Assembly (NCBI GenBank): GCA_944326605.1
Contig: CALVEM010000007.1
Span: 47,310 to 111,309 of the forward strand
DNA: 64,000 bases
Direction of reading: 5' to 3'
Source of the DNA: Candidatus Gastranaerophilales bacterium
Lineage (GTDB): Bacteria; Cyanobacteriota; Vampirovibrionia; Gastranaerophilales; Gastranaerophilaceae
Made by a program: the position numbers and the translations under genes. Below, piece by piece: positions 1-9,018 of this stretch (position 1 is the stretch's first letter; the number at the start of each line of letters is the position of its first letter). The notes under the pieces are model-generated. The model worked only from the letters and a program-made list of their open reading frames with translations. It had not been told where the DNA came from and did no database searches.

Positions 1-2
1 CA

Positions 3-1175
3 AAAGATATGAATACTTTTACTACTTTTAATCCATTAACTGAAGAGCAAGACTTATTTGAACTAATAGAAGAAATGAGAGAAGAAGGTAAAAGTTGGAA
101 ATATACAAGAGTAATAACTTCATTAGGCGAAAGGATATTCTTTAAAGAAATAGAAGATGGAACAGGTAAGCCTATTCATATTTACAAACATTATAATGTA
201 GAAATAAAAACAATAAAAGATTTAATGGCTGAGGAAAATATATCTGAAAAAGAGTGTTATATGAAGTATTTTGACAAGATATTTAGAGATACTAATGCAC
301 AGTCTTCTATTAGGACAAGAGTTATGGAAGCTAATGATGGACATGATTTTCTAAGTATAGATTATTTCCCAATTTCAGGAAGAAATAAAGATAAATTAAC
401 CACTCTTTATTATAAGGGATTAAAATCTGATTTAATCGCTTGGCTATCTGATGTTGCTATAAAAACTCAAAACAAAATTGTAAAATTAGAAAAGTTAGGG
501 ACCTATTGGGAAGGATTTCCTTTAAACAACTTAACAAAGGAAGGTAATGTAAGATTTCCTAATGGCAAAAAGCCTGAGGCATTAATTGAAAGGGTTTTAG
601 CTCTTGCTACTAACGAAGGTGATTTAGTTCTTGATTCTTTCTTGGGGTCTGGTACAACGTGTGCAGTTGCTCAAAAAATGGGTAGAAAATATATTGGAAT
701 TGAGATGGGTGAACACGCAATTACTCATTGTGTTCCAAGGATGAAAGCTGTAATTGATGGCGAACAAGGAGGAATATCCAAAACTGTTAACTGGCATGGC
801 GGTGGTGGTTACACTTTTTATGACCTAGGAGAAACTGTCTTTGATGAAAATGGAAACATAAATAAAGACGTGGATTTCAAAACATTAGCTAGTCATATAT
901 GGTTCAGCGAAACTAAAACTCCATTGCTTGATTTTGAAAAGAGCCCATTACTTGGGGTTTATAATGGTACGGCATATTATCTTCTTTATAATGGAATCTT
1001 AGGAGATAAAAAGCCTGATGGCGGGAATGTATTAACACAAAAGGTATTTGATACATTACCTAAATTTGATGGTAAAAAGGTTATTTATGGTGAAGCGACA
1101 AGAATGAATGAAGAGAAACGAAAAATAAACAATATTACATTTAAACAAACACCATATGATATAAAGGCAAGGTAA
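3..1175 (+). CDS. mod: Type III restriction-modification system, modification (Mod) subunit, 5'-truncated by window edge
   Basis: C-terminal part of a beta-class N6-adenine DNA methyltransferase. The frame is open to the left edge of the window, so the N-terminal half, which in this family carries the DPPY catalytic motif, lies outside. Visible here are a variable target-recognition region (roughly the first 170 residues counted from the Met at 9) and then the SAM-binding part with KPEALIERVLALAT and DSFLGSGTT (about residues 209-217 from that Met), followed by GRKYIGIEM. Mod methylates the recognition site and gives the Res subunit its specificity. The stop lies 3 bases before the next gene, so the three genes to 4600 look like one operon. 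Confidence 0.9.
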   Translation, partial: KDMNTFTTFNPLTEEQDLFELIEEMREEGKSWKYTRVITSLGERIFFKEIEDGTGKPIHIYKHYNVEIKTIKDLMAEENISEKECYMKYFDKIFRDTNAQSSIRTRVMEANDGHDFLSIDYFPISGRNKDKLTTLYYKGLKSDLIAWLSDVAIKTQNKIVKLEKLGTYWEGFPLNNLTKEGNVRFPNGKKPEALIERVLALATNEGDLVLDSFLGSGTTCAVAQKMGRKYIGIEMGEHAITHCVPRMKAVIDGEQGGISKTVNWHGGGGYTFYDLGETVFDENGNINKDVDFKTLASHIWFSETKTPLLDFEKSPLLGVYNGTAYYLLYNGILGDKKPDGGNVLTQKVFDTLPKFDGKKVIYGEATRMNEEKRKINNITFKQTPYDIKAR

Positions 1176-1178
1176 ATC

Positions 1179-2015
1179 ATGATAGATAAAAACAAAATTG
1201 CAAGTGAGAACTTGTCTAATAATTCAATTGATTGTGCAAGTAATAATTTTAGTCAAAATACACTTATAAATTTTAATACAGATTTTAATGGTTTAGAAAA
1301 AACTGTAGGTTTATTAATTCCATCTGTTCGTAATGCTATTGTAGATAGGTATAGGGCAGAAACGACATGTATTATATTAGAAAAAGCAATTGAAATAATT
1401 AAAGATAATGGTCTAGAGATAAAACCTATTCCGGCTAAAATTGCACTACCTTTATTTGATAAATTATCTATTGAACATGAAGAAGATATGTATGAAATAT
1501 GGGCTAAGTTACTTGTAAGTTCTGCATTAAATTACGATCCTATAAGTATATATTATGCTGAAATTTTATCTAAAATAGGTAGTAATGAAGCTAAATTACT
1601 ATTAGAAATGTATAAAACTCAAACAAAATATACATCTTTTATGATTTCGGTTAACCAATTATGTAGATATAATGAAGAATTAGAATTCTTTAATATGGAA
1701 CGGTTTATATTTAAAGCTATACAAGTAAAAGTACTTGAAACTCTTTATTCTATAAGGGAATTATGTAATATTCCAACACTAGTTTGCATTAAAATCAAGC
1801 ACTGTTTAAAAAAACTTACAGTTCGTGCAGAAAGGGATTTTAGAGGCTATGCGAAAGACCTATATGATATGGCAGAACCTTTTGATAAACAGAAGTATAA
1901 GCATTCACTTCAAGTATTATATAATTTAGGTTTAGTATTAAGGGAACCTCCTGTTTTAACTAAATTAGGTTATGAATTAGTAAAAACGTTGGAACGAGAT
2001 TATGAGGGTGATTAA
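1179..2015 (+). CDS. Abi-alpha-like (DUF4393-type) protein embedded between mod and res
   Basis: 278 residues. The central part (about residues 85-140) reads PIPAKIALPLFDKLSIEHEE, then an acidic stretch, then IWAKLLVSSALNYDP and a later NEAKLLLEMY. This matches my memory of the Abi-alpha/DUF4393 family, often found in phage-defence neighbourhoods. The first ~35 residues are Asn/Ser-rich and probably disordered; no membrane segment is evident. It starts 3 bases after mod and its last base is the first base of res, which implies translational coupling and a role linked to the restriction system, for example accessory defence or control. The family call rests on motif recognition, not a search. 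Confidence 0.65.
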   Translation: MIDKNKIASENLSNNSIDCASNNFSQNTLINFNTDFNGLEKTVGLLIPSVRNAIVDRYRAETTCIILEKAIEIIKDNGLEIKPIPAKIALPLFDKLSIEHEEDMYEIWAKLLVSSALNYDPISIYYAEILSKIGSNEAKLLLEMYKTQTKYTSFMISVNQLCRYNEELEFFNMERFIFKAIQVKVLETLYSIRELCNIPTLVCIKIKHCLKKLTVRAERDFRGYAKDLYDMAEPFDKQKYKHSLQVLYNLGLVLREPPVLTKLGYELVKTLERDYEGD

Positions 2016-4600
2016 TGTTTCAATTAAAAGAATATCAGAAAATGACTTTAGATAAACTACAAAAATACCTTGAATTAACAAGATTTAAGGGAGCAGACGG
2101 TGCTTTTCATGAGTTTTATCCGCAGTATGGTTATAATCAAATAAGAGGGCTTGAAGAAGTTCCATATGTTTGTTTGAGATTACCAACCGGTGGTGGTAAA
2201 ACATATTTAGCAGCTAATAGTATTCCAATTGCAGCTAGTACATATCTTGAAACAGATGCACCTATAGTTCTTTGGTTTTGCCCTACTACAATAATTAAAA
2301 CTCAGACTCTAGAAACATTAAAAAATCCAAGACATCCTAACAGAGAAGTGTTAGAAAAAGCTTTTGGTGGTGAAGTCTTAGTTTTTGATATAGATGATTA
2401 TACAAATCTAAGACCACAAGATATTGGAAGTAAGTGCTGCATTTTTGTCTCAACATTTCAAACATTTAAAATTACTGATACAAATGCGAGAAAAATTTAT
2501 GCTCATAATGAAAATTTAGAACCTCATTTTGCCAAAATTCCTAATGTTCAAAATATGGAAAATCTTGAAAGAATAGAAGAAGGAGTTGATAAGGGTAAGA
2601 TTAAATATTCATTTGCTAACCTATTAAATATATATAGACCAATAGTGATTGCAGATGAAGCTCACAATAACTCTACTAAATTAGCTTATGAAACACTAAA
2701 TAGGGTAAATCCATCTTGTATTATTGAATATACTGCAACTCCAGCTTCAAATTCTAATGTATTACATAGGGTTTGTGCAATGGAATTAAAAGTTGAAGAG
2801 ATGATTAAGCTCCCTATTATTTTAACTGTTCACCAAACTTGGCAAGAGTCTTTAAGTGCAAGTGTTCTAGCTAGAAAGTCTTTAGATGACTATGCAAAAA
2901 ATGACAGTAAATATATTAGACCAATTTTATTAATACAAGCTGAAAGCAAGGATAAAGAAGTTACTGTTGATGTAATTAAGAAATATTTGATGGAACAAGA
3001 GAATATTGAAGAATCCAAAATTGCCATTGCTACAGGTGAACAAAAAGAGCTTGATGGAATAGATATATTTGACCCTAATTGTAAAATTGAATATGTAATT
3101 ACTGTTGAAGCACTAAAAGAAGGTTGGGATTGTTCTTTTGCTTATGTATTTTGTTCTGTAGCACAGAGACATTCTGCTAAAGATATTGAGCAGTTGTTAG
3201 GTAGAGTTCTTAGAATGCCTTATGCTAAAGCAAGATCTCAAGAAGAATTAAATAAAGCATACGCTTTTGTCTCAAATGATTCATGGCAAAACGGTGTTGC
3301 TCAATTAAAGGATAGATTGGTTGAAATGGGATTTGAAGAAGATGAAGTTCCCGATTCAATACAAACAAGATTGCCTGTTACACTTGGTGGCTCAAGCGAA
3401 AAGAAACCTCTTAAACTAAATGTCTCAAAATTTGATTTAAGCAAATTTACAGATGAAGAAAAGAAGAAGATAGAGGTTATCAGCACTCCTATTGGTGATG
3501 AGGTTTTAATTAACACAGATGAAATTATTACTCAAGAATTGGAAGAAAAAATAATTCAAGCTACTCCTGTTGCAGAAAGAAAAGCTGTATCAGTTAATTT
3601 AAGAGTCGAGTTGAGAAATCAAGTTGTATATGAAAGAAAATATCCTTCTCAAGAAAACAAAAACTTTAAAGTTCCACAATTAACTTTATTTATAGATGAT
3701 GATTGGACTTGTGATTATGACGAATATTTCCTTGATGCCAGCGGTAAATGGTTATTAGATTATTCTGCAACTTTAACAGAAGGAGAGTTTAGACTACAAA
3801 AAGAAGGGGCTGTATATTCTATTGACTTAAAAGGAAATAGCATTGTTGACAGGTACTTGCAAGAAACTTTTGCCCTTGATTTAACAGAAACGCATACGGA
3901 TTGGACTATACCAAAACTTGCAATATGGATTACTCAGCAAATTCCAAATGATATGATAGCTCAACAAGTGCAAGTTCAGTTTGTAAGACAAATTTTAGAA
4001 TATTTAACTATGGATAGGCAGCTATCTTTTAATGATCTATTGAGAACAAAATTTATTTTAAAGGATGCTATTAAAGAAAAAATAAATGATCTTAAGAAAT
4101 TGGCTGAAAATTCCGGAATGCAGAAAACTTTATTTGCAACTGGAGCTCGGTTAAAAACAGATTTTAGCTATTCGATTGATTTCGCTGGGAAGCAATATAT
4201 TCCTGTAAATGTTTATAGGGGAACAGAATTTAATAAACATTATTTTCCTCAAGTCGGAGAATTAAACAACGAAGAAGCTGAATGTGCAAAGGCTATAGAT
4301 AGGCTTGAAGAAGTAGACTACTGGGTAAGAAATATCGAAAAACATCCATACTCATTCTACTTGCCAATGGCAGATGCAAGATTTTATCCCGATTTTGTTG
4401 CAAAGTTAAAGGATGGTAGAATCTTAGTTGTTGAATATAAAGGAGAACATTTAGCTACTAATGAAGATACAAAAAATAAGGATTTAATTGGGAAACTTTG
4501 GGAAAAGTCAAGTAATGGCAATTGCTTATTTTTGTTGGGAGTTAAGTTAGATGCTGAAAAGAGAAATATTTTTGATCAATTAAAGAATAAATTAAAATAA
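2015..4600 (+). CDS. res: Type III restriction endonuclease Res subunit (SF2 helicase plus PD-(D/E)XK nuclease)
   Basis: 861 residues, a usual length for Res. N-terminal SF2 translocase: Walker A PTGGGKT at residues 57-63, DEAH box ADEAH at 213-217, and a C-terminal helicase motif with QLLGRVLRMPYAKA. The C-terminal nuclease shows FYPDF with the catalytic Asp near residue 793 and VEYKG with Glu 807 and Lys 809, so all expected acidic/lysine residues are present and the enzyme looks intact. Res with Mod cuts DNA that has unmethylated, head-to-head sites after ATP-driven movement. It overlaps the Abi-alpha-like gene by one base. Confidence 0.95.
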   Translation: MFQLKEYQKMTLDKLQKYLELTRFKGADGAFHEFYPQYGYNQIRGLEEVPYVCLRLPTGGGKTYLAANSIPIAASTYLETDAPIVLWFCPTTIIKTQTLETLKNPRHPNREVLEKAFGGEVLVFDIDDYTNLRPQDIGSKCCIFVSTFQTFKITDTNARKIYAHNENLEPHFAKIPNVQNMENLERIEEGVDKGKIKYSFANLLNIYRPIVIADEAHNNSTKLAYETLNRVNPSCIIEYTATPASNSNVLHRVCAMELKVEEMIKLPIILTVHQTWQESLSASVLARKSLDDYAKNDSKYIRPILLIQAESKDKEVTVDVIKKYLMEQENIEESKIAIATGEQKELDGIDIFDPNCKIEYVITVEALKEGWDCSFAYVFCSVAQRHSAKDIEQLLGRVLRMPYAKARSQEELNKAYAFVSNDSWQNGVAQLKDRLVEMGFEEDEVPDSIQTRLPVTLGGSSEKKPLKLNVSKFDLSKFTDEEKKKIEVISTPIGDEVLINTDEIITQELEEKIIQATPVAERKAVSVNLRVELRNQVVYERKYPSQENKNFKVPQLTLFIDDDWTCDYDEYFLDASGKWLLDYSATLTEGEFRLQKEGAVYSIDLKGNSIVDRYLQETFALDLTETHTDWTIPKLAIWITQQIPNDMIAQQVQVQFVRQILEYLTMDRQLSFNDLLRTKFILKDAIKEKINDLKKLAENSGMQKTLFATGARLKTDFSYSIDFAGKQYIPVNVYRGTEFNKHYFPQVGELNNEEAECAKAIDRLEEVDYWVRNIEKHPYSFYLPMADARFYPDFVAKLKDGRILVVEYKGEHLATNEDTKNKDLIGKLWEKSSNGNCLFLLGVKLDAEKRNIFDQLKNKLK

Positions 4601-4617
4601 AATTTTTACATAACTTA

Positions 4618-4655
4618 ACCATTTTTACTCAAAAAGTGGGGTTTTCTTTAAGAAA
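4618..4655 (+). terminator. Probable terminator of the restriction operon
   Basis: A short imperfect hairpin (stem ccatttt with aaaagtgg) is followed by a T-rich tail about 20 bases after the res stop codon. The stem is AT-rich, so it may be weak. Confidence 0.4.
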
Positions 4656-4707
4656 ATTCCCAATAAGTTTTTCTGCAAATTTTTATATTAAAGATAAAGA
4701 GGGAAAA

Positions 4708-4908
4708 ATGGTAGATCAAAAGCATGTCTTATCAGAGGACATAGAAAGCAATCAATCTTTATCGAAAACTCCGGTTATGAATTTCAAAGTCGATGATATT
4801 GAAGTAGTTATCAATCAACCGACTGTTATTGAAAGTTGTGAAGAAGGGAAGAAGCGACTGGCTAGTTATATTATGTATTTAGCCGAATTAAGTGCTGATG
4901 AAAATTAA
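4708..4908 (+). CDS. Small hypothetical protein upstream of the recombinase
   Basis: 66 residues from ATG 4708, which has an AGAGGG ribosome-binding site just upstream; the frame is also open back to a GTG at 4636, but that start would overlap the hairpin after res. The product is acidic, without a signal peptide or a recognisable domain (begins MVDQKHVLSED, ends YLAELSADEN). It lies between the restriction operon and the serine recombinase, so it may be an accessory gene of the same mobile block. Function unknown. Confidence 0.5.
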   Translation: MVDQKHVLSEDIESNQSLSKTPVMNFKVDDIEVVINQPTVIESCEEGKKRLASYIMYLAELSADEN

Positions 4909-4964
4909 GGACCTTGATTCTTTTCTGTGTTATCTATATATTTGCTTCAGCAAGGGGATGTATT

Positions 4965-6458
4965 ATGACAAAGAAAGATTTATTAAAACCAAATTCTAAG
5001 GCAGTTATGTATGTTCGTGTATCTTCTAAAGAGCAGGAAAAGGGTGGTTTTTCAATACCGGCTCAAATAAAACTGTTAACAAAGTATGCAGTTGATAACG
5101 GACTAAATGTTGTTAAAATTTTTCAGGAAGCCGAAACTGCAAAGCAAGCAGGCCGTAAAAATTTTCAGGCTATGTTGAAATATTTGAAAGATCATAGTGA
5201 TGTCAAATTTATATTAGTCGAAAAAACTGATAGACTTTATCGGAACTTAAAGGATTATATCGTATTGGATGAGATTCAGGGACTTGAAATTATATTAGTA
5301 AAAGAGTCTGTAATTTTGTCGGATTTTTCATCAAATAATGACAAATTTATGCATAGGATTAAAGTTATATTGGCTCAGCAGTATATTGAAAATCTATCAG
5401 AGGAGGTTAGAAAAGGACAAAGGGAGAAAGCTGAAGAAGGTATCTATCCATCGAAAGCTCCTGTTGGTTATAAGAATGTTGAAGGCCCAAACGGCAAACG
5501 AATAATAGTCGTGGATCCTGAGCAAGCTCCTTTTGTGCGTAGAGCTTTTGAACTTTATGCAACAGGAAATTATTCTGCCAATACTATTAATACAATGTTT
5601 TATAAAGAAGGTTTTAGAACAAAGGGTGGAAATAAGTTCGCTAAAAGTACTATTGAGCGAATGTTTAAAAATATTTTTTATATCGGAAAGTTTGAATATC
5701 GAGGTTATGTGTGTGAAAATGCTCAGCACGAAGCGATTATAGATGTTAAGACATTTAATGCCATTCAAAATAGATTAAATTCCCTAAACAGAGCTCGAAC
5801 TCATGATTTAAAATTCCCATACCAAGGATTTTTAAAATGTAGTTCTTGTGGTGGGATATTGTCTCCGGAACTCAAACGAGGGAAATATGTGTATTATCAT
5901 TGTAGTGATTATCACCGCAAAGGATGCAAAAAATTGTCTTATATAAATCAAGATAAACTTGATAAAGCAATTGCTGATATTTTAAGTCGGTTGAAGTTTG
6001 ATAAGTCAATGTTAAATGGGGTTTTGCAAACTGTGATGGAGCTGCACGAAAAGAAAAACAGTTATCAACGCAATTGTGTAAAGACTATCAATGCAAAGAT
6101 TCGTCGATTACAGAAGCTCATAGAAAAGGCTTATATAGACAAATGTGAGGGAGTTATTGATGAAGAGTTTTGGAGAATACAAAACAAGAAGTGGAGAAAA
6201 GAGAAAAATGAATTGATGGAGCAGTTGAGTATGTTAGATGTTGCTGATGAACAATTTTACAATAATTGTGAGCAACTTTTAAATTTTACAAAAAATGCAC
6301 ACGAAATGTTTTTAAAAGGTTCAATTGAGGATAAAAGTTTTATAACAAAGCTAGTTATATCGAAAATAACCTATTATAACAAAAAGCTAGATATAGAGCT
6401 GTATCCGGTCTTTAATAGTCTATTAAAAAAAGCAAATAAAATAGCGACTCTCGTGTAA
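4965..6458 (+). CDS. Large serine recombinase / site-specific integrase
   Basis: 497 residues from ATG 4965, preceded by an AAGGGG-type site; the frame is open from 4914 but the catalytic domain starts after this Met. The resolvase domain shows YVRVSSKEQ with the catalytic serine at residue 20, SIPAQ, and EKTDRLYRN. A recombinase domain follows (KAPVGYKN, then RRAFELYATGNYS and NIFYIGKFEYRG), then a zinc beta-ribbon with CSSCGG and YHCSDYHRKGC, then a coiled coil (about residues 350-440), as usual in large serine integrases. Such enzymes integrate and excise elements at short att sites. It sits at the right end of the restriction block, so it probably mobilises or once mobilised it. Confidence 0.9.
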   Translation: MTKKDLLKPNSKAVMYVRVSSKEQEKGGFSIPAQIKLLTKYAVDNGLNVVKIFQEAETAKQAGRKNFQAMLKYLKDHSDVKFILVEKTDRLYRNLKDYIVLDEIQGLEIILVKESVILSDFSSNNDKFMHRIKVILAQQYIENLSEEVRKGQREKAEEGIYPSKAPVGYKNVEGPNGKRIIVVDPEQAPFVRRAFELYATGNYSANTINTMFYKEGFRTKGGNKFAKSTIERMFKNIFYIGKFEYRGYVCENAQHEAIIDVKTFNAIQNRLNSLNRARTHDLKFPYQGFLKCSSCGGILSPELKRGKYVYYHCSDYHRKGCKKLSYINQDKLDKAIADILSRLKFDKSMLNGVLQTVMELHEKKNSYQRNCVKTINAKIRRLQKLIEKAYIDKCEGVIDEEFWRIQNKKWRKEKNELMEQLSMLDVADEQFYNNCEQLLNFTKNAHEMFLKGSIEDKSFITKLVISKITYYNKKLDIELYPVFNSLLKKANKIATLV

Positions 6459-6521
6459 AAATACAGTCGATTTGATGATTTTATACAGGGATTTTGATTA
6501 TTTTGCGATAAAATATATAAC

Positions 6522-7556
6522 CTACGAACTAAATAGTTTGTCAATAAATTTAAAATACGCATTTTCTTTTTCCTCAGTAATAAAATGACCACCAGTTTCA
6601 AACTCCAGAATCTTTTTATTACCAAATTTTTTTGTTTTTTCATATAAATTTCGAGTCAAATTACTATGTACCACGTTATCATCTTTTGATGTAATTATTA
6701 GAGTTGGGCTTTCTATTAGTTTTAAAGCTTTTAAATTATTGAATTTATTTTTAATTGGTATCATACAATTTGGGAAATTATGTACTATTTTTTTCACCAC
6801 CTTAGGTAATGAATCGACTTTTAAAATATTTGCTTTTATAGCATTTTGAAATTTATCAAATGGTTGTATTAAAACGAGTCCTCTAACAGTATTGTTTTGA
6901 GCATAGTCACATGCTACTCCTGTTCCCATTGAATGACCAACTAATACTATGTTTTTATCTGATACTCCTTTACCTCTCAAATAATTAATAACAGTATTTA
7001 GACTTTCAAGAGCACCCTCTTGGCTAAATTTACCGGTACTTTTTCCTTGTCCGCAATAACCAAATTCAATAAAACCGTAGTTATGTTCTTTTACTTGCTT
7101 CAATATGCTTCCTTGAGATCTTTTACCTGCATCAATGCCATTACAATTAATTATGTATTTATCATAATTATTAGGATTTATATCCCAAACGTTAATTTTA
7201 TTACCTTTTTTTGAAGTTAATGTTAACTCTTTTGTTATATTTTTTAATTCAGGTAAATTAATTTCTTCGGGTTTAACATTTTTTGCGATGCCTTTAAAAA
7301 ATTTTGATTCAAATTTTCTAATCCCAACAATATATCCTAATGCTAATGTTGCCAATACAGCTAAAGACGAAAATAAGATTTTCTTATTTTTATTGTTGTT
7401 TTTATTTGAATTTATTGAATTAGAGTCAGTAGATTTCAAAAAATAATCATTTTTTATATGCTTATTTTTTTGTACTATATTTTGGGGCACAACATTATAA
7501 GCTTGATTATGAAAATTCTGAAATATATTGCTATGTGCTACAAAATAATCCGTCAT
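6522..7556 (-). CDS. Membrane-anchored alpha/beta hydrolase
   Basis: 344 residues. An Asn/Lys-rich N-terminal segment (1-58) is followed by one membrane segment at about 59-79 (ILFSSLAVLATLALGYIVGI) and an alpha/beta hydrolase domain. The triad is visible: nucleophile elbow GHSMG with Ser 209, Asp at 292 or 293 in SKDDNVV, and His 324 in GGHF. Similar proteins act as esterases or acyl hydrolases; the substrate cannot be read from sequence. It converges on the recombinase gene, so the edge of the accessory block probably lies in the 63 bases between them. The N-terminus resembles those of other lineage-specific proteins in the window. Confidence 0.75.
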   Translation of the reverse strand: MTDYFVAHSNIFQNFHNQAYNVVPQNIVQKNKHIKNDYFLKSTDSNSINSNKNNNKNKKILFSSLAVLATLALGYIVGIRKFESKFFKGIAKNVKPEEINLPELKNITKELTLTSKKGNKINVWDINPNNYDKYIINCNGIDAGKRSQGSILKQVKEHNYGFIEFGYCGQGKSTGKFSQEGALESLNTVINYLRGKGVSDKNIVLVGHSMGTGVACDYAQNNTVRGLVLIQPFDKFQNAIKANILKVDSLPKVVKKIVHNFPNCMIPIKNKFNNLKALKLIESPTLIITSKDDNVVHSNLTRNLYEKTKKFGNKKILEFETGGHFITEEKENAYFKFIDKLFSS

Positions 7557-7954
7557 TATTTAAACCTTTTACACTATTACAATAATATAAAGTATCATAC
7601 AGCATAAAATTTGCTTAATTAGTCATAATAATATTAAAATTGTAACAATTAGATTAAGTCGATTAGTTGGCAGTTTGGAGTTTCTTCCCAAGTAATATCA
7701 AACTACTCTTTAATTACTCAGGGGCAATATTGGCTTGTGCTGTAAGTAGAAAGTAACTTTTTGAAAAAATAAAAATCCAGAGTGACCATTAAAAGAGTAA
7801 AGTGAGTAATTTGAAATTGTGATACTCAATCAACTTCCGACCACCTAAAAATTCGATTGCTTCGGGCTATTCGCCCTCTCAATGACAGAAAAACTTCCGA
7901 CCAAATCACTCAAAAAAGTACATCTCGAACAAGCTCAAATGCAGACTACAAGCA
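7557..7954. other. 398-bp gene-free stretch with short repeats
   Basis: No convincing ORF or RNA gene. Two copies of ACTTCCGACCA are about 60 bases apart (near 7833 and 7887), and pieces resembling GAGTAATT recur. The bases just before 7621 could hold the hydrolase promoter on the minus strand. I cannot assign the rest. Confidence 0.5.
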
Positions 7955-7977
7955 CTAAAAAAGCACCCGAAGGTGCT
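7955..7977 (-). terminator. Intrinsic terminator of tRNA-Asp
   Basis: Read on the minus strand: AGCACC-TTCG-GGTGCT followed by a T run, 12 bases beyond the tRNA 3' end. Confidence 0.85.
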
Positions 7978-7988
7978 AAATTTAAAAA

Positions 7989-8066
7989 TGGCGGGAACGA
8001 CGAGGCTCGAACTCGCGACCTCATGCGTGACAGGCATGCGCTCTAACCAAACTGAGCTACGCTCCC
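7989..8066 (-). tRNA. tRNA-Asp (GUC)
   Basis: The minus strand gives a full cloverleaf: acceptor GGGAGCG pairing with CGTTCCC, D-arm, anticodon stem CATGC/GCATG around loop CTGTCAC (anticodon GTC), T-arm with GTTCGAG, discriminator G and an encoded CCA end. Confidence 0.97.
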
Positions 8067-8213
8067 ATATTCATCTATCAGTGTCTGTCGACATTTTTTA
8101 TTATAATATGCTGATTTTTTTTTTGCAAGTAGGTAATTTGTTTTTTTGTGAAAAAGTGTAAATTAGTTCGTATGTTGATGGCAATTTATTTTTTTAGGCG
8201 TGTTTATTCCCAT

Positions 8214-8972
8214 ATGAATAGTCTGAATAATATAAATAATAATTTTTCTTTTAAAGGCAGATGCCCGCAGGTCAAAGATGCTCAATGGGTATGCCATGTC
8301 GTAAATACTGCCTATCCGCATGTTTCAACAACACGATTTAGTGCACCTATGTATAAGATTAAGAAAGAAAACAGCGAGTTATATAATAGATTTTTAGACA
8401 AGAAACCGTTTTCTTTTTCAGAACCGTTTAATTTTAAGGAATTAAAGCTTGTTGCAATGTTTGATTGGCAAAAGCGTCTTGTAGAAAAATTAAATAGTGT
8501 GCGGCAGGAATGGCAGTATGCAATTAAAAATGATTTCAGGCGGGTAAATAATTTAATAGGGCAATTAAAGCATGATAAGATTGGAAATTGCGGAGAGGAC
8601 GCAATGTTAGCAGAGGCAATTTTGAAAATTAATGGTGTTGATAATGCCTGTACAGCGGGTTTGAAAGTCGGTAATTCCAAAATTGATCATTCTGTGTGCA
8701 TATTTAACAGAGATGGTTCGCATTTTGATGGAAAAACTACAAAGAATACTATAGTTGTTGACCCATGGTTAGGAACAGCTGATTTTGCATCTAATATGTT
8801 TTTGAAGTATAAAAATCTTTGTAAAAAATATTTTTTTAATATTAAAGATGATTCTAAAATAGGTTTTAGGGATATAAAAAATCTTGATATGACAGGAGAA
8901 GAAGTTTTGTTACTTGCATTAAGGCATGATAAACTTATGTTCCCCGGTATAACAAAGGAATTTATGCAATAA
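8214..8972 (+). CDS. Putative papain/transglutaminase-fold protein with Cys-His-Asp triad
   Basis: 252 residues from ATG 8214; the frame is open back to a GTG at 8148, but that segment has no ribosome-binding site and the shorter N-terminus (MNSLNN...FSFKGR) resembles other lineage-specific proteins here. No exact family is recognised. In order: GNCGEDA with Cys 126 at a helix start, DHSVC with His 159, and VVDPWLG with Asp 183. This order and spacing fit papain-like/transglutaminase-fold cysteine hydrolases, some of which are secreted effectors. There is no classical signal peptide from this start. The residues are seen; an enzymatic role is inference. Confidence 0.55.
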   Translation: MNSLNNINNNFSFKGRCPQVKDAQWVCHVVNTAYPHVSTTRFSAPMYKIKKENSELYNRFLDKKPFSFSEPFNFKELKLVAMFDWQKRLVEKLNSVRQEWQYAIKNDFRRVNNLIGQLKHDKIGNCGEDAMLAEAILKINGVDNACTAGLKVGNSKIDHSVCIFNRDGSHFDGKTTKNTIVVDPWLGTADFASNMFLKYKNLCKKYFFNIKDDSKIGFRDIKNLDMTGEEVLLLALRHDKLMFPGITKEFMQ

Positions 8973-9006
8973 AAAACAGCTTCTTAAATTTAAGAAGCTG
9001 TTTTTT
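8971..9006. terminator. Bidirectional intrinsic terminator
   Basis: A perfect 16-base inverted repeat including the A and T runs (AAAAAACAGCTTCTTA / TAAGAAGCTGTTTTTT) with a 4-base loop, between the convergent genes ending at 8972 and 9019. Confidence 0.95.
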
Positions 9007-9018
9007 ATCTTTTTAGTT

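Noticed and set aside
7557..7954. att site of the serine recombinase at the ACTTCCGACCA repeats
   Set aside because: Both copies are on the same side and beyond the hydrolase gene; no matching copy at the left end can be seen in the window.
7973..8161. Small protein overlapping the tRNA-Asp gene
   Set aside because: It is the antisense reading of the tRNA and its terminator.
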